Assembly (NCBI GenBank): GCA_014379905.1
Contig: JACMKX010000012.1
Span: 1 to 43,533 of the forward strand
DNA: 43,533 bases
Direction: 5' to 3'
DNA from: Ferruginibacter sp.
GTDB taxonomy: Bacteria; Bacteroidota; Bacteroidia; Chitinophagales; Chitinophagaceae
Shown: piece by piece, positions 33,977 through 42,260 of the stretch
Layout: each line of letters begins with the position of its first letter
How positions within the stretch are numbered: the stretch's first letter is position 1
The notes under the pieces: generated by a model
Database searches by the model: none
What the model was told of the DNA's origin: nothing
Seen by the model: the letters and a program-made list of their open reading frames with translations, nothing else
Program-made: the position numbers and the translations under genes

Positions 33977-36388
33977 TTATTGAAGGCTTTTTTGCTTTGA
34001 TCTGTCCGGTAATAAATTTTTCGCATCATCTGTGTCGAGATTTACACCCACCCGCATTGCTTTTAAACCGGTAACCCCAGATAATTCTTCCAGTTGCAGG
34101 TGCTCCAGGTCATTGAGCAGTACGTTGCCAGACTGCAAATATTTTATATGAGAAAGATATTCAGTGGCTTCTTCATCACCAAAATATACGAGCGCAATTT
34201 TGCCCGGCTGCGTCAATCGTTCGCCTGTTCCTTCTATCCGTACTTTATCAATCCTTTTTTTTATGATGTGATAACGGATATTGTAGGCCCCTTCCACATC
34301 AAATCTTTTTTCATCTGGTCTGAAATGAATGTCGATAGACTGCGCATGTATAAAGATAAGCTGGGTAGTTTCAACCGGCACCGGCAGTTCGCTGCCCAGC
34401 GCATGACTAAACCTGGCAACCGCTGCCATAGAAGTGAGCTGTAGCAATCGTAAATTTTTGAGGTAAATATCACTGTACGGTTTTGCAGGTGCTATAGATT
34501 GGCCAATGTAAATGTCGTACTCTACGCCGTCTGTTCTAAACTTTTCAAAATAACAAGGATAGGCTTCCTGGATCTCGTCTTTTAAAAAATCGAAATACCT
34601 GTTAATAGATGTAATGATCTTTGTCATAGAAGTTTCCAACAAACGCCTGTGCCCGAAGGCAATACCTGTTTCTTCATTGAGTGCATCGAAATATGGTATC
34701 GCAATTTCACCAAGTGTAGTATCTGTGCCGGTAAATTGTTTTAAAAAGGGCAACACATCATTTTCCAGGAATAAGGTTAGTTGCAGCTGGTCTTTAAAAT
34801 AACTTCCTGCATAGTTGAGTTCTTTGAGCCAGTGATTGCAGGTAAAGAGTTTTTCGCTCAGCAGGCCAAAGTCAGTTTTTTCTTTCAGCTTATTCAATAC
34901 GCTTATCAGTATATCTAATTGTACCAGGCTATCTTTTAGCATGGCGGCATTTCTTTCGATGGTAGAATTGCGGATATCCACAGCGCCGTAAAGCGGGTAA
35001 ATTTTTTCAAATACAATGTCATGGTCATGCTGCCACAACGCATTTTTACCGACTCCTGTTTGGTGGAGCCACGACCAGGCTACTTCTACAAACTTCCAGT
35101 TAACAGCCGGTTGTAAGCGGGTATAGTTTTTTTTAATGATAGCTTCTATGGCTGCATCCATTGCATCCAGGTAATTGTAAACAAGCTGCGCCAGTAATTC
35201 TTTGGCCGAAGCCAGCAGGGCCATCATTTCATTACTTACTTTGTCCTTTATATCGCTAAAGATCTCAACCGTTCCAATTATGTGCCCGCTATAGTGCAAA
35301 GGGAGCAGTGCATACGAATAAATATTTTTACTGATCAGGGCATCTCTTTTTTCCGGGGATAAAACGGTACCGGCAGCAGTGTCTTTAAAATGAAATACCT
35401 GGGCCCCACCCGGAGATTTTTGCAGCATGTCCAAAATATTTTCCGGCAATGTCCCCCGGTCTAAAGATTCAGAGAACAGCGGGCTGTTTTTATAATAGGC
35501 AGCTTCGTTTATCAACTTTCCATTGACCCTGATCAACGGGAGCACGCAGATTTGAATGCTGGTTTCCTGCACCAATTCTTTTAATGCCTCTTTAACCTCC
35601 GTAAAATCATAATTCAAATCATAGGCCTTGGTATTCACTATTATATTCCGGATGCTGTCAAGTGCATATTGCTGGGAAATATCCTTTACGGTAGTAACAG
35701 TAAAACCCGTAAAAGAAAAGAGGTCCATTGGTAACAGTTGGCTTAGTTGCACTAACCCGTTTTCCTCCTTTGAAATTTTTTCAAGCGTTTCCATACTCAG
35801 CGGCGGAAGAGGTGCTTTAGCCGAAACTTCTACAAAACTGGTATCCAGCGAAATACTGAAATGCTTCGTGAGCCCGGTTTTCCCGTCTTTTATGGTACGT
35901 ACAAAAGATTTTTTTTCTGGTAAGCGATGATCATAAAAGTGTGCCATTATATAACTGTAAAAAAAATATAGTTTATTTTCGAGAATATTCTCGAAGTCCT
36001 CATCACACAAAATACAATCCATATCATATTCATTGGCCTTTTCTAATATGGAATAAAATGGAGCTGTACCAAAAAACATGATGGGCTCCATAGGCACACA
36101 GAGACCCCAGTATAAATCACTCTCGTTGTCCGAAGCATTGGTGAGCAGTCCATATACCAGGTGTAGCAGTTCGTTTACTTTTGGCAGATCTTCCAGCTGC
36201 AGTATGGTATCTGCCAATGGTGAAGCTTCGAGTTGAGTGAGTGCATTGCGAAAAATTTGTTGCTTAAAAGGATTGGGATTGTTGAGCTGGGAGCGCACAG
36301 AATTTATAAAAGGTGTAAAAGAGACTGCGCTGTGAGGGCGAATGATTTCCACACTTTTTGCCAGCATGTTTATGATCTTTTGTTCCAT
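33977..36388 (-). CDS. large GAF-domain protein, unknown function
   Basis: This 803-residue protein has no signal peptide or membrane segment. Residues about 280-415 look like a GAF domain (SIQICVLPLIRVNGKLINEA ... IYSYALLPLHYSGHIIGTVE, then the closing helix AKELLAQLVYNYLDA). The N-terminal 270 residues are mixed helix/strand (DSIRNIIVNTKAYDLNYDFT). The C-terminal half is mainly helical, with GAVDIRNSTIERNAAMLKDS near 480. No kinase, cyclase or HTH motif is seen. It lies 137 bp downstream of the sigma-54 activator gene on the same strand. Since that activator has no sensory domain, this protein is a plausible signal partner; this is inference from position. Confidence 0.55.
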   Translation of the reverse strand: MEQKIINMLAKSVEIIRPHSAVSFTPFINSVRSQLNNPNPFKQQIFRNALTQLEASPLADTILQLEDLPKVNELLHLVYGLLTNASDNESDLYWGLCVPMEPIMFFGTAPFYSILEKANEYDMDCILCDEDFENILENKLYFFYSYIMAHFYDHRLPEKKSFVRTIKDGKTGLTKHFSISLDTSFVEVSAKAPLPPLSMETLEKISKEENGLVQLSQLLPMDLFSFTGFTVTTVKDISQQYALDSIRNIIVNTKAYDLNYDFTEVKEALKELVQETSIQICVLPLIRVNGKLINEAAYYKNSPLFSESLDRGTLPENILDMLQKSPGGAQVFHFKDTAAGTVLSPEKRDALISKNIYSYALLPLHYSGHIIGTVEIFSDIKDKVSNEMMALLASAKELLAQLVYNYLDAMDAAIEAIIKKNYTRLQPAVNWKFVEVAWSWLHQTGVGKNALWQHDHDIVFEKIYPLYGAVDIRNSTIERNAAMLKDSLVQLDILISVLNKLKEKTDFGLLSEKLFTCNHWLKELNYAGSYFKDQLQLTLFLENDVLPFLKQFTGTDTTLGEIAIPYFDALNEETGIAFGHRRLLETSMTKIITSINRYFDFLKDEIQEAYPCYFEKFRTDGVEYDIYIGQSIAPAKPYSDIYLKNLRLLQLTSMAAVARFSHALGSELPVPVETTQLIFIHAQSIDIHFRPDEKRFDVEGAYNIRYHIIKKRIDKVRIEGTGERLTQPGKIALVYFGDEEATEYLSHIKYLQSGNVLLNDLEHLQLEELSGVTGLKAMRVGVNLDTDDAKNLLPDRSKQKSLQ

Positions 36389-36525
36389 AAATGATGTCCC
36401 CGAATTTATATTATGTCATTTTTTTTCTTTTTTACCGGGAGGGATACAAGTTACCTCTTTTTTAAAAGAGATCGGGGCGGGAAAATATTGAAAGCTGTTT
36501 TTTATCTAAAAAACAGGTACTTCTA

Positions 36526-37431
36526 TCACAATGTATATTCCTTTTTGATGCCTAATTTTTTCATTTTAGACTTGAGGGTGGAGGGCGGAATATTTAATAA
36601 TTCGGCCGCCGCTCCCGGTCCCCATACTTTGCCATTACATTTTTTTAATACTTCCATGATATGATCTCTTTCATTTTCTTCTATAGTTTTGGTCTTTTTA
36701 TCAGTGTTGTCAGCCATTTCTTTTTGATGAAAAACAGGAAGGCTGATATCCTCAATGGTTGTACCTTTCGCAAGCAAAATATTCCTTTCAATTAAATGTT
36801 CCAGTTCACGGATATTGCCCGGCCAGTTGTAGGCAGCAAATTTCTGAGCAACTTTTTGGGAGATGCCCGTTACTTTTTTTCCTGCTTTGCGATTATAGTA
36901 ATTTATGAAATGCGCTGAAAGCAAAGGAATGTCTTCCCTGCGATCCCGCAGTGCCGGAAGCAAAATAGGAAAAACATTTAGCCGGTAATAAAGGTCAAGG
37001 CGGAATCTTCCTTCCGCCACTTCTTTCTCCAGGTTGCGGTTGGTGGCAGCAATAATGCGTACACTAATTTTTATTGTTGACCTTGACCCCAACCTTTCTA
37101 TTTCTTTTTCCTGCAGCACTCTTAGCAATTTTACCTGTAGTTCCAGGGGCAACTCTCCTATTTCGTCTAAAAAAATAGTGCCTTTATCTGCCTGTTCAAA
37201 TTTGCCGATACGCTTATCCGTTGCACCGGTGAAAGCTCCTTTCTCATGGCCAAATAATTCGGATTCAATCAGGCTGGGGGGCAATGCCGCGCAATTGACT
37301 TTTATAAACGGGTTTCCTTTCCGTGAAGAAAGATCATGTATACGATCTGCCACTTTTTCTTTGCCGGTGCCACTTTCGCCCAGTATCAATACGGATGTGT
37401 CTGATACTGCTACCTGGTTAATTAAATCCAT
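36526..37431 (-). CDS. sigma-54-dependent activator, AAA+ plus Fis HTH, no receiver domain
   Basis: The open frame from ATG 37431 gives 301 residues: Walker A GESGTGKE (18-25), the sigma-54 contact loop GAFTGA (65-70), Walker [12 protein letters not shown] (Asp89, Glu90), sensor I AATNRNLE, the R-finger region [11 protein letters not shown], and a C-terminal Fis-type helix-turn-helix ([20 protein letters not shown]). It therefore opens promoters bound by sigma-54 RNA polymerase. This start cuts into the AAA+ domain: the block [12 protein letters not shown] lies in frame upstream without a start codon. A one-base change in the G6 tract at 37500-37505 would join it to an ATG at 37552, giving 341 residues, like PspF. 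Divergent from it is a strong sigma-54 promoter. Confidence 0.88.
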   Translation of the reverse strand: MDLINQVAVSDTSVLILGESGTGKEKVADRIHDLSSRKGNPFIKVNCAALPPSLIESELFGHEKGAFTGATDKRIGKFEQADKGTIFLDEIGELPLELQVKLLRVLQEKEIERLGSRSTIKISVRIIAATNRNLEKEVAEGRFRLDLYYRLNVFPILLPALRDRREDIPLLSAHFINYYNRKAGKKVTGISQKVAQKFAAYNWPGNIRELEHLIERNILLAKGTTIEDISLPVFHQKEMADNTDKKTKTIEENERDHIMEVLKKCNGKVWGPGAAAELLNIPPSTLKSKMKKLGIKKEYTL

Positions 37432-37552
37432 TACCGTTAATAAAGCAGAACTGTTTCCAATAATGCCCGAAAAATGAAGCGCCTGCTTTGATTTAAATCG
37501 GGGGGTATTTAAAAGACGTAAGTGCGGGGAAAGATATTTTATTCACCGGCAT
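37432..37552 (-). other. displaced N-terminal coding segment of the sigma-54 activator
   Basis: On the minus strand, ATG at 37552 opens [17 protein letters not shown] and ends at TAA just after a C6 run. In the next frame the sequence continues [20 protein letters not shown] and runs straight into the activator. Five C instead of six would fuse them. Slippage, a sequencing indel or real inactivation would all look like this. Confidence 0.6.
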
Positions 37553-37622
37553 TACCGCCCAGGTTAAGTTTTGACAGGATACGGTATAAAAAAATTGCTG
37601 GTATCAGCCTTACTTCATTTTA

Positions 37623-37640
37623 TTGGCACAGCACTTGCAA
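37623..37640 (+). promoter_or_regulatory. sigma-54 (-24/-12) promoter
   Basis: TTGGCACAGCACTTGCA matches the consensus yTGGCACGnnnnTTGCw at all positions but one (A for G after GGCAC). The GG at 37625 and GC at 37637 are exactly 12 bp apart, as required. Transcription would start near 37650 and read into the 49-codon gene at 37661. The promoter sits 71 bp from the possible start (37552) of the divergent sigma-54 activator. A weak dyad, GATAC (37578-37582) and GTATC (37601-37605), lies between them as a possible upstream activator site. Confidence 0.75.
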
Positions 37641-37660
37641 AATAAAATGAAAAGTATCGT

Positions 37661-37810
37661 ATGTTAAACATGATCTTACCAATAGGAAGCCTGGCATTAG
37701 TAGCCCTTATCTTTTTAGTGGCTTACGCCGGCAGAAACCAATACAAGGATAGGCATCTTAAAAAAGAGTGGAAACGCAATCGTAAACATCAGCGGCTGAT
37801 GCAGCAGTAA
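37661..37810 (+). CDS. small single-pass membrane protein under a sigma-54 promoter
   Basis: The 49-residue frame begins MLNMILPIGSLALVALIFLV, one hydrophobic helix of about 18-20 residues, followed by a strongly basic tail (NQYKDRHLKKEWKRNRKHQR, ending LMQQ). The shape is that of small inner-membrane proteins with a cytoplasmic positive tail. Support for it being real comes from the near-consensus sigma-54 promoter whose predicted start is 11 nt upstream and from the divergent activator. No family is recognised. A second in-frame ATG at 37670 would give 46 residues. No clear terminator follows. Role is unknown; the layout recalls PspF and its divergent target genes in envelope stress, but the protein is not PspA. 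Confidence 0.6.
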   Translation: MLNMILPIGSLALVALIFLVAYAGRNQYKDRHLKKEWKRNRKHQRLMQQ

Positions 37811-37893
37811 TGATCAGCTGTTTATAATTTTGTAAAATATGTTGTCCCTGTATTATATTGGACGGGTTAATGAAATTAAAATAAATCCGCCCA

Positions 37894-39978
37894 TTAACAG
37901 GGCATATGAATGGTTGTAATACAACCTTCGCCCGGTGCGCTTTTTATATCTACATTGCCATTAAAACTTTGCACCCTGTTTATCAGGTTAGAAATCCCGA
38001 TCCCTTTTCTTTTGATGTGGGTATCAAAACCTTTACCGTCGTCTTCCACAATGATATGTATGATATTGTTTTCTTCCCTTATGGAAACCTTTACATTTTT
38101 AGCTGCTGCATATTTCAAAATATTATTGGTTTGTTCCTGTATGATCCTGTAAATATTCAGTTTCATATCATCCGTTAAAAGTTCAGGCGCTATAGAATAA
38201 GTAAAGGTCGATTTAATAAGTGATCCCTGGTTAAATTTTGTTAGCAGGTCCCTTACCAGTTCGTCTAGTTGTATATCCCGGAGAGGCGTAACCACTTTAT
38301 GGCAAAGGATCCGTATTTCCTGCATAGAACTGTCTACGAGTTCCATTGGATATTTTATAGCTTCTTTCGTGGTTGCATTCGCATTGCCAGCTATACCCAG
38401 GTACATTTTTGTGGCGGCCAGTATCTGGTTGATGTTATCATGTAATTCCTGCCCGATGTGATTCCGTTCTTTTTCTTCGGCTTTGATAATAGCCCTGGCT
38501 ATTTTCTTTTGCTCCTGTATCTTTTGCTCCAGGACCTTTTGCTCCAGCAGGGCGGTATTTTTTTCTGCTTCTTTTCTTTCGGAAATATCCTGTAGTATAC
38601 CAAAAATACGAAGCGGCATGCCTGTCTCATCAAATTCAAATTTCCATTCGGTGCAGCCGGTTCTTATTGCTCCATCCTTTCGTATAAAGCGATATTCAAA
38701 GGTTGAGTCCTGGAATAATTCAAAAGCTTCCCGCATTTTCTTTTCTGCAAAAACCACATCTTCCGGATGCATATACTGGATGAATAGCTTGTCGGATGGC
38801 TTGGTGGTACTTTTATCAATCCCATATATTTTATAGAATTCATCAGACCAGGTGTGGGTATTTTTCACCAGGTCGATATCCCAGTTGCACAGGTGAGCAA
38901 TAGACTGAGCTTCCTTCAATCTTATTTCGTTTAGTCTCAGGGCTTCCTCGCTTTTTTTTCTCTGGGTAATATCATCTACCAGTCCAACAAAATAACCATT
39001 GGCGGGTGTGTATAAAGTTATGGAAAGCCATTTGTCGATAGCGGCAACAAAGGTTTCAAACATGGTTGGTTTGCCGGTAAGTAAAACTCCTGTTACAATA
39101 GCTGCATAACCGGGATCGGAGGTAAGCAGTCCCGGCATAATATCAGACATGTTTTTTCCGCCGATATTTTTCATGCCGGTAAGTAATTCATATTCGCTGT
39201 TAACAGATATATATGTATAGTCTGTTAATTTGCCATCCTCAAATATCGCTTTACAGTAAGCAAAACCATGCAGCATATTATGAAACAGGCTACTGTATAA
39301 AGTTTCGCTGGAAAGTAATTTTTGCGTGCGTTCTGTTACCAGTAATTCAAGCGACTCATTAAATTTTAATAATTTCTCTTCGGCTATTTTCTTTTCGGTA
39401 ATGTCACGCACAAAACCAATGAATAAGAATTTGCCATTTACTTTGGTGGGCGAAATGCTTAAGGCAACATTAAATTCTATGTTATTTTTATTGAGGGCAA
39501 ATATTTCAATTGTAGTTCCTAATACCGGTCCTTCGCCGGTAGCCAGGAAACGTTCCAGTCCTTTTTTGTGTGCCTCTTTATATCGTGCCGGTATGATCAA
39601 ATCTGCCATGTATTTTCCAATGACCTCACCTGAAGTCCAGCCAAAAAGCTTGGCTGAGCGTGGATTCCATTTTACTATCCTTCCCTGGCTATCCATTACT
39701 ATTCCTGCATCAGGCGCTGCGTTAAATATTGTTTCCACCTGGTCTTCACTTTGCCGGGTAGTTCTTTTTGCTTTTTTGCGGATCATCACATTGTTATAAA
39801 CCGCCAGGATAAATACCACGACTAAAAGACAGAAGCTGGTTAAGAAAACAAAAAAAGCATGATCAGGACCATGCCTTACTAATTCAATGTGTAAATACCA
39901 TCCGATAAATGCGATGAGGCATAATATTGTAGCGGTAATAATGAACACGAAGGAAGTTATGAATAGTCTTCTTTTCAT
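37894..39978 (-). CDS. membrane-bound three-PAS sensor histidine kinase (HisKA_3 type)
   Basis: This 694-residue kinase has two N-terminal membrane helices (about 5-27 and 43-62) with a short loop between them. PAS domain 1 follows (about 80-200, IFNAAPDAGIVMDSQGRIVK ... GFVRDITEKK), then PAS 2 (about 225-340, LFHNMLHGFAYCKAIFEDGK) and PAS 3 (about 350-470, with a C-terminal PAC motif FGILQDISERK). The phosphoacceptor helix contains ERNHIGQELHDNINQILAAT, and the ATPase domain has VEDDGKGFD and GIGISNLINRV. The ELHDN/HisKA_3 core is the type that talks to NarL/LuxR regulators, yet none is present nearby. It resembles the MEDS kinase at 13 kb in its C-terminal third. Confidence 0.9.
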   Translation of the reverse strand: MKRRLFITSFVFIITATILCLIAFIGWYLHIELVRHGPDHAFFVFLTSFCLLVVVFILAVYNNVMIRKKAKRTTRQSEDQVETIFNAAPDAGIVMDSQGRIVKWNPRSAKLFGWTSGEVIGKYMADLIIPARYKEAHKKGLERFLATGEGPVLGTTIEIFALNKNNIEFNVALSISPTKVNGKFLFIGFVRDITEKKIAEEKLLKFNESLELLVTERTQKLLSSETLYSSLFHNMLHGFAYCKAIFEDGKLTDYTYISVNSEYELLTGMKNIGGKNMSDIMPGLLTSDPGYAAIVTGVLLTGKPTMFETFVAAIDKWLSITLYTPANGYFVGLVDDITQRKKSEEALRLNEIRLKEAQSIAHLCNWDIDLVKNTHTWSDEFYKIYGIDKSTTKPSDKLFIQYMHPEDVVFAEKKMREAFELFQDSTFEYRFIRKDGAIRTGCTEWKFEFDETGMPLRIFGILQDISERKEAEKNTALLEQKVLEQKIQEQKKIARAIIKAEEKERNHIGQELHDNINQILAATKMYLGIAGNANATTKEAIKYPMELVDSSMQEIRILCHKVVTPLRDIQLDELVRDLLTKFNQGSLIKSTFTYSIAPELLTDDMKLNIYRIIQEQTNNILKYAAAKNVKVSIREENNIIHIIVEDDGKGFDTHIKRKGIGISNLINRVQSFNGNVDIKSAPGEGCITTIHMPC

Positions 39979-40210
39979 CTTGGAGGGTTAAAATAGACTA
40001 AAAATTGTTGGGTGGACGGATCAAAAAACCTATCGTTGCTAATCGGGAAGGAGTACTGGTCTGTTAACAAGGTACAGGTATTTTTACTCAAGTAGAAGTT
40101 TAATGTTTAGACAGATATCTTACACAGAACTTTAAACAGGTAACTCCCGAGCGGCCAGTTCATTATATAAAAGAAATAATTATTTGATTTACCGGCATCT
40201 TCACAATGCC

Positions 40211-40218
40211 TACATTTG
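40211..40218 (+). promoter_or_regulatory. putative -7 box, very close to the start codon
   Basis: TACATTTG is an exact TAnnTTTG match ending 6 bp before the ATG at 40225. Transcription would begin near that codon, giving a leaderless or nearly leaderless mRNA unless the ATG at 40234 is used. A TTTG at 40183 is 24 bp upstream, longer than the usual 18-21. Confidence 0.4.
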
Positions 40219-40224
40219 CTAAAA

Positions 40225-41073
40225 ATGAAATATATGAAATGTTTTTTCCTGGCTGCATTGCTGGCAACAACTGTATTGTTCTCGCAGGCCCAACAATTAA
40301 CTATGGCGCAACCATCGCCTACTCAAACCATTAAACAAAATTTTGGCCTTGGTAGTATAGAATTAAATTACAGCCGCCCGGGTTTAAAGGGCAGGAAGAT
40401 TGGCAGCGCAGATTTTGTTCCTTATGGAAAAGTATGGCGCACCGGTGCCAATGCTGCTACTACGTTGCAATTTTCTGATGATGTAACCATTGGTGCAACA
40501 CTGGTTAAAGCTGGTAAGTACGGATTATTGAGTATCCCGGACGCAAATGAATGGATCCTTATCATTAGCAAAGACATCAATATTAATGCACCCGAATTGT
40601 ATAAACAAGAGAATGATGTAGTAAGGGTTAAAGCAGCCGTAAAGAAAATGGGTGATAAGATTGAAACCTTCACCATCAATTTTACTAATATTAGTAGCAA
40701 CAGTTGCGATCTGGAGCTGGCGTTTGAAAATACTGCTGTTATACTTCCTGTTACAACAAACACAGATGAAAGGATAATGAAGCAAATAGATAATATACTG
40801 GTGAAAGATACCAAACCCTATTATGCGGCAGCACTGTATTATTATGACAATGGAAAAGACCTGGCTAAAGCAAAAGAATGGATAGATAAAGCAAGTGCAG
40901 ACCCGGCCAATGCAAAATCTTTAAATGTATTTTGGCTAAAGGCACGCATTCATCAAAAGCTGGGAGATAAAGCGGGTGCAAAAGCAAGTGCAGAAAAACT
41001 AATCGAAATTGCAACCGCTGCAAAAAATGAAGACTACATAAAAAGAGCGCAGGACTTTATTAAAGCCCTGTAA
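40225..41073 (+). CDS. DUF2911 exported protein
   Basis: I chose the ATG at 40225 (MKYMKCFFLAALL); a TTG nine bases earlier is less likely. The 282-residue product has a signal peptide ending SQAQ. The DUF2911 domain (about 25-165) has QPSPTQTIKQNFGLGSIELN, YSRPGLKGRKIG, YGKVWRTGANAATTLQFSDD and the AGKYGLLSIPDANEWILI strand. The last 90 residues are helical repeats resembling one or two TPR units (LAKAKEWIDKASADP ... GDKAGAKASAEKLIEIATAA). DUF2911 proteins are common in Bacteroidota and are thought to be periplasmic; their function is not known to me. It is convergent with the DUF2798 gene across a shared hairpin. Confidence 0.9.
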   Translation: MKYMKCFFLAALLATTVLFSQAQQLTMAQPSPTQTIKQNFGLGSIELNYSRPGLKGRKIGSADFVPYGKVWRTGANAATTLQFSDDVTIGATLVKAGKYGLLSIPDANEWILIISKDININAPELYKQENDVVRVKAAVKKMGDKIETFTINFTNISSNSCDLELAFENTAVILPVTTNTDERIMKQIDNILVKDTKPYYAAALYYYDNGKDLAKAKEWIDKASADPANAKSLNVFWLKARIHQKLGDKAGAKASAEKLIEIATAAKNEDYIKRAQDFIKAL

Positions 41074-41092
41074 AAATATATTGATCGTAATT

Positions 41093-41123
41093 AAAACAGG
41101 CTGCTTAAAAAGTAGCCTGTTTT
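41093..41123. terminator. bidirectional hairpin terminator
   Basis: AAAACAGGCT and AGCCTGTTTT pair around a short partly paired loop, with A/T runs on both sides. It lies between the convergent DUF2911 and DUF2798 genes and can serve both. Confidence 0.82.
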
Positions 41124-41132
41124 AAATTATAC

Positions 41133-41369
41133 CTACACCTGTTCTTTCATTTTGATGGGCTTACTAAAAATCGTAGCCACAAAGCTCTGAACCCGTGGCC
41201 CTATAAACAGCATAGAGCCTACTGCCAATACGTAAGCTATAGACCATGACCGCAGCCAAAAGGCAATGAAATTTTGGGTTAATCCTATATTCACGGCGAT
41301 GAGTACAAAAGATATTATGGCTGTGGTGATAAAGCCCATGATGAGGGCAAACGCTAATCGTTGTTTCAT
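41133..41369 (-). CDS. DUF2798 small membrane protein
   Basis: This 78-residue protein has two hydrophobic helices (LAFALIMGFITTAIISFVLI and SWSIAYVLAVGSMLFIGP). The FWLRSWSIAYVLA and GPRVQSFV segments are typical of DUF2798. The family consists of short two-helix inner-membrane proteins of unknown function, often next to TetR regulators and reductases. It starts 4 bp after the stop of the SDR remnant, so it is the last gene of the TetR-operator unit. The basic, polar tail is probably cytoplasmic. Confidence 0.85.
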   Translation of the reverse strand: MKQRLAFALIMGFITTAIISFVLIAVNIGLTQNFIAFWLRSWSIAYVLAVGSMLFIGPRVQSFVATIFSKPIKMKEQV

Positions 41370-41373
41370 ATAA

Positions 41374-41556
41374 TTATTTTAAGCCGGCTGTATTAAATTC
41401 AATGCCTCCTGCGGTTGCACCCGGTAATGCCTGCAGTGCTTTATCCCGCCCGGTGATGATAACATTATTACCTTCTGATACTAATAATTTAGCTGTTTCA
41501 TACCCGATGCCGACAGTACCGCCGGTGATCAGTATCGTGTTGTTAGTAATATTCAT
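41374..41556 (-). pseudogene. truncated short-chain dehydrogenase (SDR)
   Basis: The 60 codons start as a normal SDR: NITNNTILITGGTVGIGYET with the TGGxxGIG cofactor loop, then LVSEGNNVIITGRDK. At about residue 45 the sequence jumps to ALPGATAGGIEFNTAGLK and stops. About 190 residues, including the YxxxK active site, are missing, so it has no enzymatic function. An internal deletion is the simplest cause. It still lies between a matching operator (41574-41593) and DUF2798 (4 bp), so the operon structure survives. Confidence 0.7.
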
Positions 41557-41573
41557 TGTATGTTGGTTTATAA

Positions 41574-41593
41574 AATATACCTATCGGTATATT
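41574..41593. promoter_or_regulatory. TetR-type operator palindrome upstream of the SDR remnant
   Basis: AATATACC-TATC-GGTATATT has perfect 8-bp arms with a 4-bp spacer. The same arms and spacing occur before the TetR gene. On the minus strand it includes TATATTTT, close to the -7 box, so bound repressor would cover the promoter. Confidence 0.75.
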
Positions 41594-41605
41594 ATTGAAA
41601 AAAAA

Positions 41606-42187
41606 TTAGAGTTGTTGTATGGTTGCTTTTACAGTTTGTAAAATGGTTTTGCGGTAAGCTGTTTTGCCGGTAAGTTTGGTAAGCATAATGGCACCTTCAA
41701 TAGTAGCGATCATTGCCAGGGCAGTTTCTTCTGCATTAATTTTTGAATTAAATTCTTTTACCCTGATGCCTTCATGTATAATGGCGATAATTTTATTTTT
41801 CCAGTTATTAACGGCGTTGTGAGCTTTTTTGCGCAGGGCCGGGTGTGTGTCATCGGCTTCGGTGGCTGTATTTAAAATAGGGCAGCCGCCTTCGGGCAGG
41901 CAACCGGCAAAATTATCATACACTTCTACATACACCATTAACTTATTCCTGTTGCTTTTTCGCCCGCTCATTTCGCTGCGGATAATGCTGTCAATCTGCT
42001 GCAGGTTATGATCAAATACAGCCAGCGCCACTTCATCCTTATTGGCAAAATTTCCATAGATACTGCCCTTGGTGAGGCCGGTAGCTTGCACCATATCATT
42101 CATAGAAGTACCCTCATACCCCTTTGTATTAAAAAGGGGAGCAGTTTTTTCAATGATAAATGCCCTGGTTTGTTCAGCCTTACTCAT
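41606..42187 (-). CDS. TetR/AcrR family transcriptional regulator
   Basis: The start is the ATG at 42187 (MSKAEQTRAFIIEKTAPLFN); a longer frame reaching 42409 only translates a palindromic repeat. The 193-residue protein has the TetR helix-turn-helix (TSMNDMVQATGLTKGSIYGN FANKDE; split here) and a ligand domain with CLPEGGCPILNTATEADDTH, a Cys-containing block seen in NemR/AcuR-like repressors that sense electrophiles or unsaturated acids. It precedes the SDR remnant and DUF2798 on the same strand. Two identical-type palindromes, one before this gene and one before the SDR, strongly suggest self-regulation and repression of the reductase operon. Confidence 0.92.
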   Translation of the reverse strand: MSKAEQTRAFIIEKTAPLFNTKGYEGTSMNDMVQATGLTKGSIYGNFANKDEVALAVFDHNLQQIDSIIRSEMSGRKSNRNKLMVYVEVYDNFAGCLPEGGCPILNTATEADDTHPALRKKAHNAVNNWKNKIIAIIHEGIRVKEFNSKINAEETALAMIATIEGAIMLTKLTGKTAYRKTILQTVKATIQQL

Positions 42188-42209
42188 GGTATTTTTGCAA
42201 TAGAGTATA

Positions 42210-42233
42210 AAAATATACCGTATGGTATATTTT
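42210..42233. promoter_or_regulatory. TetR-type operator palindrome upstream of the regulator
   Basis: AAAATATACC-GTAT-GGTATATTTT has perfect 10-bp arms with a 4-bp spacer, 22 bp before the TetR start. On the minus strand TTTG, 18 bp, then TATATTTT resembles a Bacteroidota promoter lying across the palindrome. Confidence 0.8.
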
Positions 42234-42260
42234 GCCAAATTTATTTTGCAGGGAGATGTT

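Noticed and set aside
37647..37667. Six-codon upstream frame (MKSIVC) as a leader peptide for the 49-aa protein
   Set aside because: The predicted sigma-54 start near 37650 lies inside its ATG, so it would not be translated from that transcript.
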